The notes under the pieces are model-generated. The model saw only the letters and a list, made by a program, of their open reading frames with translations, ran no database searches and had not been told where the DNA came from. A stretch of DNA of 64,000 nt, taken from Cyanoderma ruficeps (lineage: Eukaryota > Chordata > Aves > Passeriformes > Timaliidae). This document shows, piece after piece, positions 48,316-62,129 of this stretch (the stretch's first letter is position 1; each line of letters opens with the position of its first letter). The stretch is from assembly GCA_008694505.1 (NCBI GenBank), contig VZDJ01007753.1, positions 25,936,039 through 26,000,038 on the forward strand. Reading direction: 5' to 3'. A program made the translations under genes and the position numbers.

Positions 48316-51300
48316 GTAGGACCAGATTATACTATGGTTGCTATCAGTAATTGTTCTGCTGTGCTTTTTATTTGATTATTATTTTTTAATTACTAGCACG
48401 CATCTATATTTCAGTGCAAGATTTGCAGCATTGTAGTTTGTTTTAATGAAAATATCAACAAATTATTTTCTGTACTTGAAATTTGTACTGATAACTTTGT
48501 AAAAATTAAATTAAAAGGCAGAATTGCAGTGCAATTCGAAATTTATGTCCAAACTAAAACAAAAGACAAGAGGAGAAAGTATATTTTTTTCCTGCTGATC
48601 ATTCTGAGATTTTTACTACATTGTAACATCAATGAAAGTGTTATTAGTGAGGAACTGTTATTCTCTCTCCCACAATTTTAGCATGGCACAGTGTCATTTA
48701 AACTAAATATTTGAAATAGTTACTTCAATTATTTTTCTTGATGTGCATTTCTGTCATTTAATTAATACAGATTTTATACTATAGGTAGAAAGTAGAGCTC
48801 AACATGTGCTGTTCAATGGATAGGATCTTAATAGGTAAACTACTCTAGCTGGTAAAAGAAAAATAAAGAAAAGTACAGAAGATTAAACTAAGAAATTCCC
48901 TCCCTTTCTGCCAAAATCTTAGGTACTTACTGGTATAAAATGAAAGAAAATATGGTAATAGCACTACTCTGAGCCAGTGACCTAGACACCCCAACTATAT
49001 GAAACAGTACATTAGCTGAGCCCACACTAGATTATCAACTCCCAAAGCTCAATCTCACTTCTAATCTTTGGTAATCTCTTGGTAGAAAATTATTTGACAG
49101 TCCCAGGAAGTCATGTGATGTATTACAGGAAAAAAGGTCTTCTGAATCCCTACCGTAATACTGGAGTGACCATTTTTAAATTAATTACATATGCATCAAC
49201 TGCATATACAGTTACAACCAAACTGAAAACTGCTTTGGGATTTCAGCTATACAGAAAGCTCCTGTGTCTTTTGCTCTTAAACATTTCTGTTGTACTAATG
49301 CTGGTGGGCATTCAGTGGATTAAGTGCTCATTGTGGTATTCTATCAAATGCAGTATGAAGACACTTCATTTTTCCTTATGTTGCAGATTTTGTGTTTTGT
49401 GGCAGAGTTCAGATTTTTGCCTTGCCTTCTGCACACACTCATCCCATGATTCCCATTGTGTTTACAGGTGCTCTGAAGGCACAGAGCACGTTGTGAAATC
49501 AGACCTCAGAAAAGGCATTGGTCACTTCAATTTGTTTTCGTTGTATTCTGCAACATGAAACTTTTGGTGAGGAGCTTTTATGAGGAGAATCACAATTTTC
49601 ACTCTTGACTGGATAAAAAGAAATGTATTTCGGGTAACAGGGCAATCACCCTGTAATTCTCACAGCAGTTTCCCCTTTCTTCCATGGGGAGGAGCACAGT
49701 AGCTCATATGCAGACAAATTCCTTCCAACTTTGCGTGTGGTTCTTGGGGAGGTGAGGCCAAACCCATCTATATCAGACTGGAATGTGGAATAGCCGTTCA
49801 GAGGCAACTCCATCATTGCTAGAGGCAGTCTGAATAGGTGAGTATGTGGGCATCTGTACAACCTCGCTCCCCCGGCCAGTAGTTAGGCTCCCAGCTGCTC
49901 TCTGTGTATCTGGGGTAAGAAAATCCTCATATGCTTCAGGATCATTATGTTATGGAACAAGTTGGGGATTTTTTTACTTCACTGCAGAAGTAAAATATCT
50001 AAAGACTGGTTCAGTTGCCATTTGACAATATTATGATTATTTTATGCCATCTATATCCAGTGAAAAACCCACTGAGTAACCTGAAAAAACATAACTGAAT
50101 TTTGTTTCTTGGATTTCAGATAATGTATGTTATCATGCTGGTTTCTACACGGCAGAAAATACAGACCATTTTGTAGTGTGGAAGATAGTTATTTGTATTA
50201 ACTAGATTGTCAGCTTTTCAGTGGCTTTTATCTGTCAGACATCCTAATCTGTGTTTAAACAGAAGTATATGAACTTCAATTCATGTTAAGCTCACTGTTG
50301 AAATTTCCCTTAGTTGAGCATTGTAAGGCCGTGGTGATCATGGTTTATGTGAGGGACTTACACTTCTCATTTTCTTCTTTTGCCAGTCAGGTTATACATG
50401 TCAGACTCACCTAAGATATGCTGAAGTAAAGGACTTAGAATTTTGTAAGATTAGGTTCCAGACCTATGGGTTTATAATACAGACATTGGTAGAAAACTAT
50501 CTGGAAAAACAAAGAAAATGTCTTGATTGTTTTCTCTGTGGTTCATCTGCACCAGCATATCTCGTAACTGTTTCCTCACTGGTGCAGGTTTTCTCATCAT
50601 AGAATGAGTGAAAACTTGATGTAGATAAGTATTTTTATTAGTAGAGCTTAGCCTTTGACACAAGTTATCAACTCCATGAACTGTGATGCTGTTTTCTTTG
50701 AAATACATTTGTTGTGATGACAAAATTAGTGCCATAAAGGGAGAATATTTTGCATTTATGAATGAAATCACTTCTGTCAAAATTTAAGAAAAGAAAATAA
50801 CAGGAGCAAGAAAACACAAAAATGCACTTGTTCCCTTTGTCATTGGTTGGGAAAAATTCTGCAGAGGTGACAAGGAGGTTGTGAATATCTTCCAAATTTT
50901 TCACTATGTAAAATTGTAGACTGTCACTTTAGGATTCCAGTGTAAACTGTTGATAAAGGTTTGAATTTTAAAATCTCTCCCCACTCAGCTTTGCTTTTCT
51001 TCATCTTTGACATTTCAAGAAATGGTATGGCACAGACACATAAATAGAGTGTGTTTAAAAAAAAAGACATAAAAAAAAGGCATCCCAAGAAACCTACAGC
51101 ATCAACTTATTAAAATCTTTGCCTAAAGTAATGCTCACTTGAGGAGTCAGATTTCTTGAAAAGGATGGCAATGCAAGTCTCTATTGCAAGTGGCATAGCA
51201 TGACATCAGCTTAAATTGGTAGAATTCCCCCAACAATTGTTCTTGTTAATTCTTATACCTGGCCTGGCCATACTGTCCACAAGGATGTTAATCAACACTT

Positions 51301-54300
51301 TGAACACATGAATAGTGTTTGTCTGTTGCTCTTGGCTCACCAAGAGCTGCCTGCAGAGGCATCTCTGTAAGTCTCTGCAAGTTCCACGGGGCAGCTCCTG
51401 AAACAGTGAAGTACACTGTGGTGAAGATGGAAGACAGCCTCTCCTCAATTTGGTCTGTTTTTCCCAATTATCTCATCTGTGCAGAGACTAGCTGGGGAGT
51501 TCCTGGGTCACCAAGGGAATTCATAACTAAATGCACTGTATGTGCACACGGGCCTGATAACCAAATACACCACAATTATAATTATTAACTGTAAGATCTA
51601 TTGGAGTGTCGTTCTTAAATCACAGTTACAACTTAAACTCCATTGATTTTGCCATGATGAGAAACTATACATTTTGCTAAAGAGCATGAATTTTTTCTGC
51701 AAAAAAATTTTTACCTTTTCTAGAAAAGTAGTCTACATCTTGAATGTGTGCTGTAATAGACAATCTTCAGCTTAGAGAGGAGTTTTCTTGCAAATTTTAA
51801 AACTGAGATCCCTGATGTTCTGCAGAACAGAAGTTGCTATATGCTTCATTTTAGATAACACCAAAGCACAAATCTATAAATGAAAATGCTCTCAGAGATC
51901 CCTGGAATAGAGACTGAAATTATTCTTTCAATTTTACAGGTCTTCACAACTCAGTAATGTTGGTTAAACTGATTTGGGAGCTGTGTGCTTCCCATTCATA
52001 TGGAAGAGCTGACATGGAGCAGCCACCCCTTGAACATCTGGCACTCTGCAGGCAGCCACCCAAGCCAGCAGATGTCGAAAACACTAATAAGTTTTCATAA
52101 AACAGGCGCGTTTTTCAGCAGAAATCTACTTTTCCACAAAGGTCTCCGTCAGCCCTACTAGAGAAAAAAATGGAGCAGGTTTTGTATTTTTTGAACAATT
52201 AGGTTAAATTCAGATCCTAAAGAAAAGGTAGCTTCATTTACCTTACTAAAAATGGTTTCTGATTCACTTTATCTTTTGTATCTCTCCTTTTCTGTTATGC
52301 TGATTCTTGCCCATTGGCACCCTGTTCAAAATCAGCTACTAGCAGACTGTAAGCATAGACTTGGTGGTATGCAAATCAGTTTTCATCAAAAACAGTATCC
52401 TGAAGGCAGCTTATGAGCTAAAAGCATCTGTCTAGGTGGTACTGCTGTGCTTGTGAAACCAAGCAGACTTTCTAACCAGCTTCACAAATAGGAATTCACC
52501 ATGTATCTCTTGACCATTTTAATTTGCTAAAAAAAGACATTTAACTATATCTATGGCCTGATAAGACACGTTGTTTTAGCACAGTGAAGAAGTAAGCCAG
52601 CTGCTGTGAAGAACCACTGAGGAAAAGGTGTAGACAAGAGGTACTATATATATTTGCTGAGGCCTGGAACTTTTAATTCTGTTGTCTTAACTTTTTCCTA
52701 TGTTGTCAACACAGTACTTTGTTTTCTTGTTGCATGACTCCTGCTTGTGCACTATAGTGTGATGTGCTCTTAGGTCATTGTACTGAGCCATTGCTGTGTC
52801 TGGAGTCTTAGGGTTAGGGAACACAAGAATTTTAAATGGGATCCTGCAAATGAAAAATATCATATTTTACACTTATTTAGGGGCAGCTTTTAAAATAATT
52901 TTTCCATTAGTAATAGATGTCGGCAAACAATAGTTTTTCCGTAGAAATGAAACTAATTAAGGTAAAGTCTTAGAAATTTGGAATTAACAATAAAGCATTT
53001 TTGTCCATTTTTGTCCGGTAAGACTGTCCTTGATTCCTGTTCTTTTTAGACAAAAATATATGTTCTGTTTAGCTGAAGCTAGAATAGAAAATACTGTTCT
53101 GTAAAAACCACAAGTAGTGAGGATTGTGTGTAGTTATTGCAGTATAAAATCTGGTTTGGACATGCTAACTGATAATTTCTATGAATGGTAATTTCTTAGT
53201 TTTCTTTTCAGAACTCTGTCAGTAATATTTACTCCAATTTAGTCACAAGGTTTGTGCCACATTAAATTCCTTTTTAGCCCAGAATCAGTACATTATATTG
53301 ACCTTCTCGGTCACCATATTTACTTAACTCGTTAGAGTCTTAAAAATATCATAGAGCAAGCATCATTAGTATTTCAAAACAAATCATACAAGTTGATTCA
53401 CACTAGCATTTCCTTTCCTTCTATACATAAAGTTTAGATGTCATCTCCATTCAGAACTAAATTATTTTTAAGATACAGGAGGCTTGAGTTTTATTATCCA
53501 AAGAGGAGTGAAATAAGAAAGAATTTTTCTGTCTCTGTTATAAATGTTTCTGGCCACATCATGGCTCAGCACTTTCTGAGCTGTAAACAACAAATGCCTT
53601 CATACAGAAAATAGATTGTATTTTCACATTTAAGAAATTGTGTTGGTGAAGTAATGATGCCTCAGTGATATTTCATGATACCTGATTGTCTGTTTGTAAC
53701 AAGACTGCTATGTCTGAAAAAAGATCATTCTCATCTCCCTGGAAAATCTCATTTTCTGAAAAATGTCAGTTTAGAGAAGTATTAAATATCTATTCTTATT
53801 GAAAATAAGGTTAAATACACATGCCTTGGGCTAATCTACCAACTGTCTTTGTAGCAGCAGTGGTAATGGTAATTTTATTAAGGCTATTAAAACCTCTGAA
53901 ATGGCTAAGTTATGTATTGTACTTTTGCTATATGGGAATTTCCAATGTGCATGGCAGCTATATGAGATAATTTCCTCAAAATATAGAATATTTTCTGCAG
54001 GATGATGGTGCAAAAGAGTGAGCACCACGAGTGGCCTAGTATTTTGTTTCCCTAACAATTTTTATTTGAATTTGTTTGGCCTGTTTGTTTGTTTGAATTT
54101 TTAAATTTTATGGTGTTTTTTATCTTGAAAGGCATTTTGGGTATGCATGGGTTCCTGAGGGTATGTCTTTTTCCATAGGAAGCAGTCTGCAGAACATACT
54201 AATCAGAGATGTAGACTAAACTCAGCAGATTTCACAGGCAAATAAAACAATTTAATAGGAAGTAAGACAGCAAACTTAAACAAACAGAATACATGTATAT

Positions 54301-54908
54301 TGTCAGTTTTGACTATTATTCAGATTTTAAAATCTGTAAACCAAATAACCTCTATGCAAACTTTTCTGTTTCTTGAGTTAATATGAAGGAAATGTTGCTG
54401 TCATTTTAATACATTTGACTCTACCGGTATTATAGTCTGAATCCAGAGAATGGAAGTTGCCTGTTGTGGGAATAATAACGGTTTCTAAACTGTTTGGACT
54501 GTTTTTCAAATTTAAAGAACGTTTTTGGTGACTAAGGAAGAGTAAAAGTAGGTATATAAGGAAGAAAATGCAGGTGTATTACTCTTCCAATAACAGCACT
54601 GCAGTTCTGACCGTAACAAAAATGCTGCACTTGATCTAAAGATGTTTACCATAAAATCCATTGCAATGAAGAAAAGCTAAAACAAATCTTTTCTTTATAA
54701 GGAGAAAGAGTGGGCCATGGTTATGGTCCTAGTAGCACAGAAGTAGATCTATTGAAATTTGGATCTGTTATTACTATATGTGTTTTTAGTGAAGGAAGGG
54801 AATGTCCATTTACTGTCTTCCTGTACACATAGTCCCACTGCAGAGGTTTATTTTGTGCAAGCTTGTAGTATAGGAAATAGTTTATTTGTGATTTTCCTGG
54901 AGACTTAA

Positions 54909-54922
54909 TACTCTTAAGAGTA
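54909..54922. repeat. Perfect 14-bp palindrome
   Basis: TACTCTTAAGAGTA is its own reverse complement. It lies about 70 bp upstream of the poly(A) tract. No function is assigned. Confidence 0.85.
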
Positions 54923-54994
54923 CTACTTTTCTCTCCCACCTTTCAAATTTGTAGATCCCTACCCTTGTGTAGATACTTTGTACAGCTGCAAATT

Positions 54995-55008
54995 AAAAAA
55001 AAAAAAAN

Positions 55009-55040
<32 letters not shown>
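54995..55040. repeat. Long poly(A) tract with an ambiguous base
   Basis: About 46 A with one N at 55,008. No AATAAA or recognisable gene remnant lies just upstream, so a processed-pseudogene tail is not supported. The N suggests the length was not resolved in assembly. Confidence 0.9.
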
Positions 55041-55045
<5 letters not shown>

Positions 55046-58000
55046 TTACTTTGGTTTTTGGTAGGTTCAAACCTTCCCAGGACAGTCTTTGATACCCCCT
55101 CAGATTTTACATAGTTTTGCATAGGAAAAGGATAGGGCCCCATAATAAAATGTAGCTCTGCTGGGCCTGCCTGTAATGTAGCCTCATGGAGAACTGCCCC
55201 AGCTTTTCTAGTTCTGAGAGCCACAGTCATCTCTGGACAGAGGAAGCATTAAACCAGAAGCAGACCATATATAGCATGTCATCCTAAAACAACTTTGCTT
55301 CTTCTACTGAAGGAAAAGGGAAATTGTAATGTTCAAAATTTGAACTTTCTCACTTGGGAGGATTTTGAAGTGTTGTATTCTACATGTATGAAAGTTTAGT
55401 GTATGATCTGTGTCTCAAGAACTAATGTACTGCTCTGTTCTTTTGTTTTTTTTAATGCACAATGTTTGAGGTTTAAAAAGTTAGAAATCAGACTCTGGGA
55501 AATTTTTAAATTAATTTCTGCTTGTTGGTAAAGCTGAACAAGGCAGGGTAACTTGATTTGGCAGTGTTGCAAATGTTCACTCCCTCTGAATTCTCACTAC
55601 CCTAAAATGTAAAACTTTTCGATCCTGAGGTATCCCAAAATGGAGATACTGTAAGTCTGAGTGGTGAAAGGGATTCCACTGGGTCAGTTGTGTGTTTGGC
55701 CTGCAGAAGACATTATTTGCCTACGAGGGATTCAGTGACTATAATAATATAATGAAGTCAAATCACCATTATAAAATGCTCGGCACTAACCTCATAAGAA
55801 AATTTCAGTGAAAAGTATTTCACGTAAGTTATGACTTAAAGCTCTAACTTTATATATGACAACCTGGCCATGGTTGCCACCCTGGCCAATCTTTCCACAG
55901 ATTTATCATGGTAACAACTTTTGAAACACCTTTAAAATTATTTGAAATTAATGTTTATTTTATAAATAACCTGCATCATGCTCATGTAGGAACTCTGTTA
56001 ACTGTAATTTTTTTGTCTATTAAGGTGCCTGCTATTGCCTGAAATTTTAGTATTGTTATGCTGGTGTTATCAGTATAGATGTAGTCAGTTATTTGTTTTT
56101 GGAAATGAAATGACATTTGTTTTTATAAAATTTGCAGGTTGCAAATCATTAAAAATATAATGCCAACATCTCAAAGGACAAACAAGCACACTTTCAGCAA
56201 TGTTTAAATTTGCTTTTGCTTACCTGCCAAGTGCTATTGACCACTCCCATGGATCTGTGCTATGTTACTCAGAGGCATAATATCCTTCACATTTTATGTA
56301 CTCAAAGTAACTCAATTGCTGTGTTTTGATGTTTGCAATGCCAAAGCATTCAGGAGAAATATAGAAAATCCAGGAAATGAATGGAGGTTTTTGATTGGTA
56401 AATATTTTTATTTGCATCGCCTGCGATACTTACTTTTTTCACTTTCTTATTCTACAAATGAATTGGGTTAATAATCTGGGATCTTAACTTATTAGCTATA
56501 TTTTGCTAAGAAGGAATTTTAGTTCCCTGTTAAATTGCGTAAAACCTTTTGTCTGTACATACATAAAACAAATTACATCTCCTTCCTATTCCCCGGAAAC
56601 TGAAATCTTTCAAGAATTGTTCTAAAACTATATAGTGCTATTTAATGCCAGAGATTTCATTTTGGTCTGATAGTAAGTAAATTTAAATAAGATTTAAATA
56701 ATATACATGTGTAAGTTATTTTCCCCTGGGTAACTCCATATTTGCCAAGGCTGCTATGCCCCATGAATGCATCTTTGGTTTGGAAAGCTGTTATCTCTTG
56801 GTTGGCTTTTTTTTCTGCATGTGGTAGGACAATCCTGTTTGGAAAATTTTTGATTAAATAGTTTTTGGGCATGGTGTGTCTCCGTGTGGAAGAGATGTAC
56901 TTAGAAATGGGTAAGATAAGCCAGAACAAGTTAGAAAACTGTGGATTCTGCAGATTATTTTCTGAGTATCTCAAGAAGGCAAGATATTATTAAGGGCAAT
57001 TGTATACAGTGGGCTGCGTGTGCAATTCACCATGATTATGGCAACTTAGCAATTGTTTCACGGTATAGTAATTTTACCCATGCCATTTCCTGCCTGTGTT
57101 CTTCCCTTGTTGTCTCTTGATAATAGACAAACGGAGATTCAATTTAGGAAGTCTCATGTGAACTTTTTTTTTTACAATGAAAAATGTTTGGACAAACACA
57201 GTCAAAGAGAAATTTACATAGTAAAACACAGAAAATAAATTAGAGCTGGCAGCAGAAGAATTTGTGTGAGTTTGAAATAAAAAATATCTGTAAAAATAGC
57301 CTCTGTGTCTTCTAAATCTGCAAAATGGGCATCCTAGAGAGTAGGGCTAACTATCATTTTTCTCCACATTTAACATTGTGCATTCAAAACTTGGCTAAAT
57401 TACTTAAAATATGACAAACACAATGAGGAGTGAGAAACAGAAATGGAGGGACCTAAAGCATTTAATGTGCAGAAGATCAAGTTATTCATGTTTAGGATGT
57501 AACAGAGGAAAAAAAAACTATTGCTTGTTTAATACTGGGATGGCAGAAGCTGTGACAGAGAAGAGGTGAGGTGATTTTACAGAAGTATGGATTACTATGG
57601 GACTGCAGGAGTAGAGCCTGCCCCTTTGTATTTAATTTTGCCGGCCCAACACAAATTCCATGGCCATGTGACATAGCTGGGTTACTGCTCTGTTGGTGTA
57701 TTTGCAGCCCTTACTCCCACATTTTTATCTGGTTTAGATTTAATGGTCTCAAAGGATCCGGGCTTTCAATGTTTCCCTTAGGAAGTTATTATACAATCTA
57801 AGAGATCTGACTTTCATTGGAAATTTCATATTTATATTAAATTTTCTCTTTCTTAATTTAACTCTATTAGTCCCATCTACTATACCCTCTGATACTGTAC
57901 TCAGTCTTCTTTCTGCTTGATGTTCAGATTCATGAAATATAAAACAGACAAAACTAGACAGGACCTTTCCCTCAATCAAGACTTAGTCAGACTTATTTAT

Positions 58001-60327
58001 TTCTTATTTGTTCCACCATTACCACTTGTAAACAAATTTTGCTTGCTCTTCACTCAAATTCTGAGAAGTTTGTCTCCTCATAAATGAGGTTGATTCTTCC
58101 CAGACAAGAAGTACATTCAGACCAAGTGAAAGATGGAGAATGCATTTGAGTCATCAGAAGGTAAAATCATTCCCAGGGTTGCTATAGTTAGGTCATTACT
58201 AGGCATTTTGATCCCAGAATGTTCAGTTAATATTATGTTTAGATGAATGATAAACTTACAGAGAGAAATTATCTGAGCAGTCAAACCATTTTACATCTGA
58301 TCTACATCCACAGTAGCACAATGCCTGTATGACGTGACGATTATGAGATTTCAGTAGTGAGGTTCCCAGTTTGGTGTCAATTTTAAAGGCATTGTAGATT
58401 ATAATCTGGTATCGTGAACCAACATAAAAAGTGATATAGTTATTTTGCCCATTTTTATCTGCCTACAGAGACCAGAGGAAGGACTTGCCCCCAGAGAAAC
58501 TTAAAAAAATTTTGTCTTTTAAAGTCTTCTGATTGTTGCAGAGGGTAGAAGACCAAATCTGCTTTTCACTAAGTATTCACTCTTGAATAACATCTAACAG
58601 TTCCCACTGGTTACAGAAAAAAATGTGTGGTTCATCTAAGGCAAATGATGGTTGTGTTGTGTTAGGAATTAAAGGTTTACTTCGCATTTGGTGATAGTTG
58701 GCCCCTGGTCATAATTGCTAAAGGGAGGACATGTTCTTTGTTTTAGAAAGAGAAGAAAAGGCACATAGTGGGTGCTGCTGCTTCAGAAGAGGATTCATCA
58801 TGCTCTTCTTAAAAGGAAATGTAGAATCCCTGCAATTGTAAGACTCAGCCTTGGCTATGGAGCTGCATAAAGCATTTCCATAGTGCTTGTGTTCTGTTTA
58901 GCAGGTGGAGTGTCAGTCAGATGAAAATACAGCTTAAAAGAAACGAAGAAAATAAACCATTCTTTGTAGACACCTAGATTTTATGGAAAACATGAGCAAA
59001 GGAGATATTGACTGAAACCATTTCACATGTAATATTTTGGTCCCAGGAAAATACATCCTAGTGGTGCTTATTTAATACTGAGTAAGCTTAACTAAAAAAA
59101 GTTAGGTTTTACTAGAACGTAATTGTACAAGCATTTCCATGTTTATATAAGGACAACTTAAATAGTAGGTTTTTTTTTGATTTATTGAATGTCATTGGTA
59201 GGTAGTATTCAGGAGCCTGAAAATACCACTCAGTTTTTACATGGCTTATTAGGTTATTAACTCAAAATATTAAATTATTAACTCAAATTCTTAACTTAAA
59301 TAATAGCCACTGTCCAAACAGTGACTTTCTGTGTCATCAAAAATACTCAAGGAAAAAAAACAAGAAGAAGAAGAAAATAGCTACAATTCCATGACCAAAA
59401 ATTGAGTTCAGGACTTGATATCAGTATTTTGTCATAGCAAATTATTGGAAGGTAACGATGCCAGGACCAATAGACTTGAAAAAGTAGCTGTATATTAAGT
59501 ATATAAAAATTTTTTTCAGGAACTTTTTCAAGTCATATTCCCTTAAAGACAAATGAAGTGTGTATCCCGTATCTTTTCTACCAGCAACTGTTCCCATTAC
59601 TCTAAATTTCACAATTGAATTATATCTGTCACAGTGGGTGTTGTAATTAAAGGTGCTACATTCTTAGCCAAAATATACATGCAACTATACCTAAATATAG
59701 AAGTCCATATTTCAGTAATGTAGATTTCTCAAAAAAACAAAACAAAAAAAAAATTAGGAAATTTTAAATTAGTCTTCCTTTTTCAAATTCTGAAACCATA
59801 GAATCCAATTAGAAAATTTTTAATTGTCTGTACAATTACTTTAAAATATAAACACTCTAGAAACAGTAATATTATTCTTAAAGGTATTTGAAAGTATAAA
59901 AAATGAACATCAAGCAAATTCTCTTTCAGGGCTACCCCAGTGCACCACACATTCTGATAGTATGCTGAGCTGAGAAAATTAAGATATTTCTTTTACTACA
60001 TTGGCTTAATCTGACAATAGCTGTAAACGGCTGTTTCATCCAAACTAACCCATATTTATGTGTACATTGTAGATTCACATGATACCTAGATGGTGATTTG
60101 TGTTTCAGAGACCGTACACCAGAAAAAATCAACTGATACATTATGACTTGAAAAAAAATCATGCTTATAGTAAGTCTCTGTGCCTCTCAAAACAAAAAAA
60201 AATTCTAGTTGTTTGTTCATACTGCAGATATGAATAGGGCAAGACCCAGATGTTTAACCCAAATTATAAAGATTTTCTAAGAACAGAGGGTGAAATGTTG
60301 TATATCGGAGCTCAATGTCTGTACACA

Positions 60328-60344
60328 GTGTAGGATACCTACAC
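60328..60344. repeat. Inverted repeat with 7-bp arms
   Basis: GTGTAGG and CCTACAC flank ATA, a 17-bp inverted repeat in the distal intron. No function is assigned. Confidence 0.8.
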
Positions 60345-61548
60345 AATGGAACCTTCCTAAATTTAAGTAGCTACCACCATTTCTATAAAATAAATCCTAT
60401 GGGGAACTTAAAATATTTTTTTACCACACAACTTTTTCTTATTCCCACTTGTACAGAAAAGTAAGATATGAGGGAGAGATTATTATATTCTGGGAGAATG
60501 CTCTTTTATTTTTACTGTGTTCAGAGTCCAGCATAGATCAGCAGGTACTGCTTTTTTAACCCATGGCTGTTTGCACTATTGCAATCTTCTGGATCAATAA
60601 ATTTCCTGAAAGACAGGGGACACCCTCATTTTGTGAAGGCTGGCATCCTTTGCCCCATGCCATGAGCAGAAGGTAACACTCCTGGTGTCTTGTATTTCCA
60701 CTGTTGGAGTTTTAATTCCATTTATTATAGTCCTGTAGCCTTTCCAAAACTGCATGATTTCTGCCTCACTGTTCCTTTCTTGCTAAATAAGAGCAGTTGA
60801 TAGTTATATATAGGTACATGGTGATCACAGAAAGTGAAGAGAACTTTGTAAGGAAATTTTGCTTGTAAACTACATTTTATACACTGTAGTTCTGGGGATG
60901 ACATTAATGTGTTGTTTTAAAAGCTGCTGTCAGGCCCATGCACATGCATTTTCCATAATGTATACGTGCTCATGTGTGATATTTAGACTGCTCTATAGCT
61001 GCAAATGTGCCTGGAAAAATGGCTTTGATTAATTGACTTCCCTCCTCTTCTTTCCTCTCTTCACATGCAAAGGCTCTGTTCATTATCAGGGAAGATCAGA
61101 GGAGGAGGGGAGCAGAGTACCTGGGTCACACGCTGTTAGAGTTACAATTTTCCAAATGCCATAAGTAAACGGTAGGGAACAGGAAATATCCAGGATGGGA
61201 GAGGACTTCTGTGTTTGAAGGTCTTTCTTCATTCCAAATATTTGGTCTGATTTTATCTTTAGCTGTGCAAATTTGCATTTCTCCATTGTATATACATGTA
61301 ATACTTGTTACATTTTCAACTCTTGTCTTTTTCATGCGTCACATTTTACCCCCTCTGGTATGAGAAACCTTGAGCATTGATTGAGGGCTATTCCTTCCAC
61401 TGTTCCTTGTCCAGTTCTTTTTCCTTAGGAAATTACTAGAAAGTATATATACATATATAATTCTAAATTCAAAACTCATACTACACTACATCAACAACTT
61501 TCTCTTCTGTGTATTTATACTTATATGAATGATTCTCTCCTTTTAGTA

Positions 61549-62129
61549 TGTGCTGATTTTGGCTGGGATAGAGTTCATTTTCTTCATAGTAGGTATGGGG
61601 CCATGTTATAGATATCTGTTGACAATACAGGAGTGTTTCAGCTGCTGCTGAGCAGTGCTTGTACAGAGCCAAGGCTTTTTCTACTCCTTGTACCATGCCA
61701 CCAGCAAGTAGGCTGGGGGTGCACAAGGAGTTGGATACAGACACAGCTTTGACAGCTGACCCTGAGTGACCAAAGGCGTGTTCCGTACCATATGACATCA
61801 TGCTCAGTACCTAAATTTGGGGGAAGAAGGAGGAAGAGGGGGATGTTTGAAGTTACAGCATTTGTCTTCCCACATCACCGTTACGTGTGATGAAGCCCTG
61901 CTTTCCTGGGAATGGCTGAACACCTGCCTGCCCATGGGAAGTGGTGAATGAATTTCTCATTTTGCTTTGTGTGTGTGCACGGCTTTTGCTTTTCCTATAA
62001 AATTGTCTCTCTTAACCCACAAATTTTCTTGCTTTTACCCTTCTGATTCTTTTCCCCATCCCACTGAGTGGGGAGTAAGTGAGAGGCTGTGTGTGGTGCT
62101 TAGTTTCTGGCTAGTGTTAAATCATGTCA
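61549..62129 (+). mobile_element. Solo LTR of an avian endogenous retrovirus (ERVL-like)
   Basis: About 580 bp run from TGTGCTGATTTTGGCTGGGA to GTTAAATCATGTCA, with TG...CA ends. The sequence resembles an LTR I know from many bird genomes: GAGTTCATTTTCTTCATAG and TGCTGAGCAGTGCTTG in U3, CCATATGACATCATGCTCAG before a decayed TATA region, and a CCTATAAAATTGTCTC poly(A)-signal region. No internal retroviral sequence or primer-binding site follows, so it is a solo LTR left by recombination. No clear target-site duplication is visible (GTATG-type bases before, TGCTG after), so the exact ends are uncertain. It is in sense orientation within the AKAP6 intron. The ERV class is from memory. Confidence 0.8.

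Noticed and set aside
49079..49558. 159-codon Cys/Leu-rich frame after exon C
   Set aside because: Non-ATG start, no domain, and it lies in an intron; looks like chance.
50460..50905. Two overlapping minus-strand open frames (102 and 78 codons) that might be a broken processed gene
   Set aside because: No recognisable family, no poly(A) tail or target duplication, and frames of this length are expected by chance.
54940..55060. Poly(A) tract as the tail of a processed pseudogene
   Set aside because: No poly(A) signal or recognisable coding remnant upstream and no flanking duplication seen.
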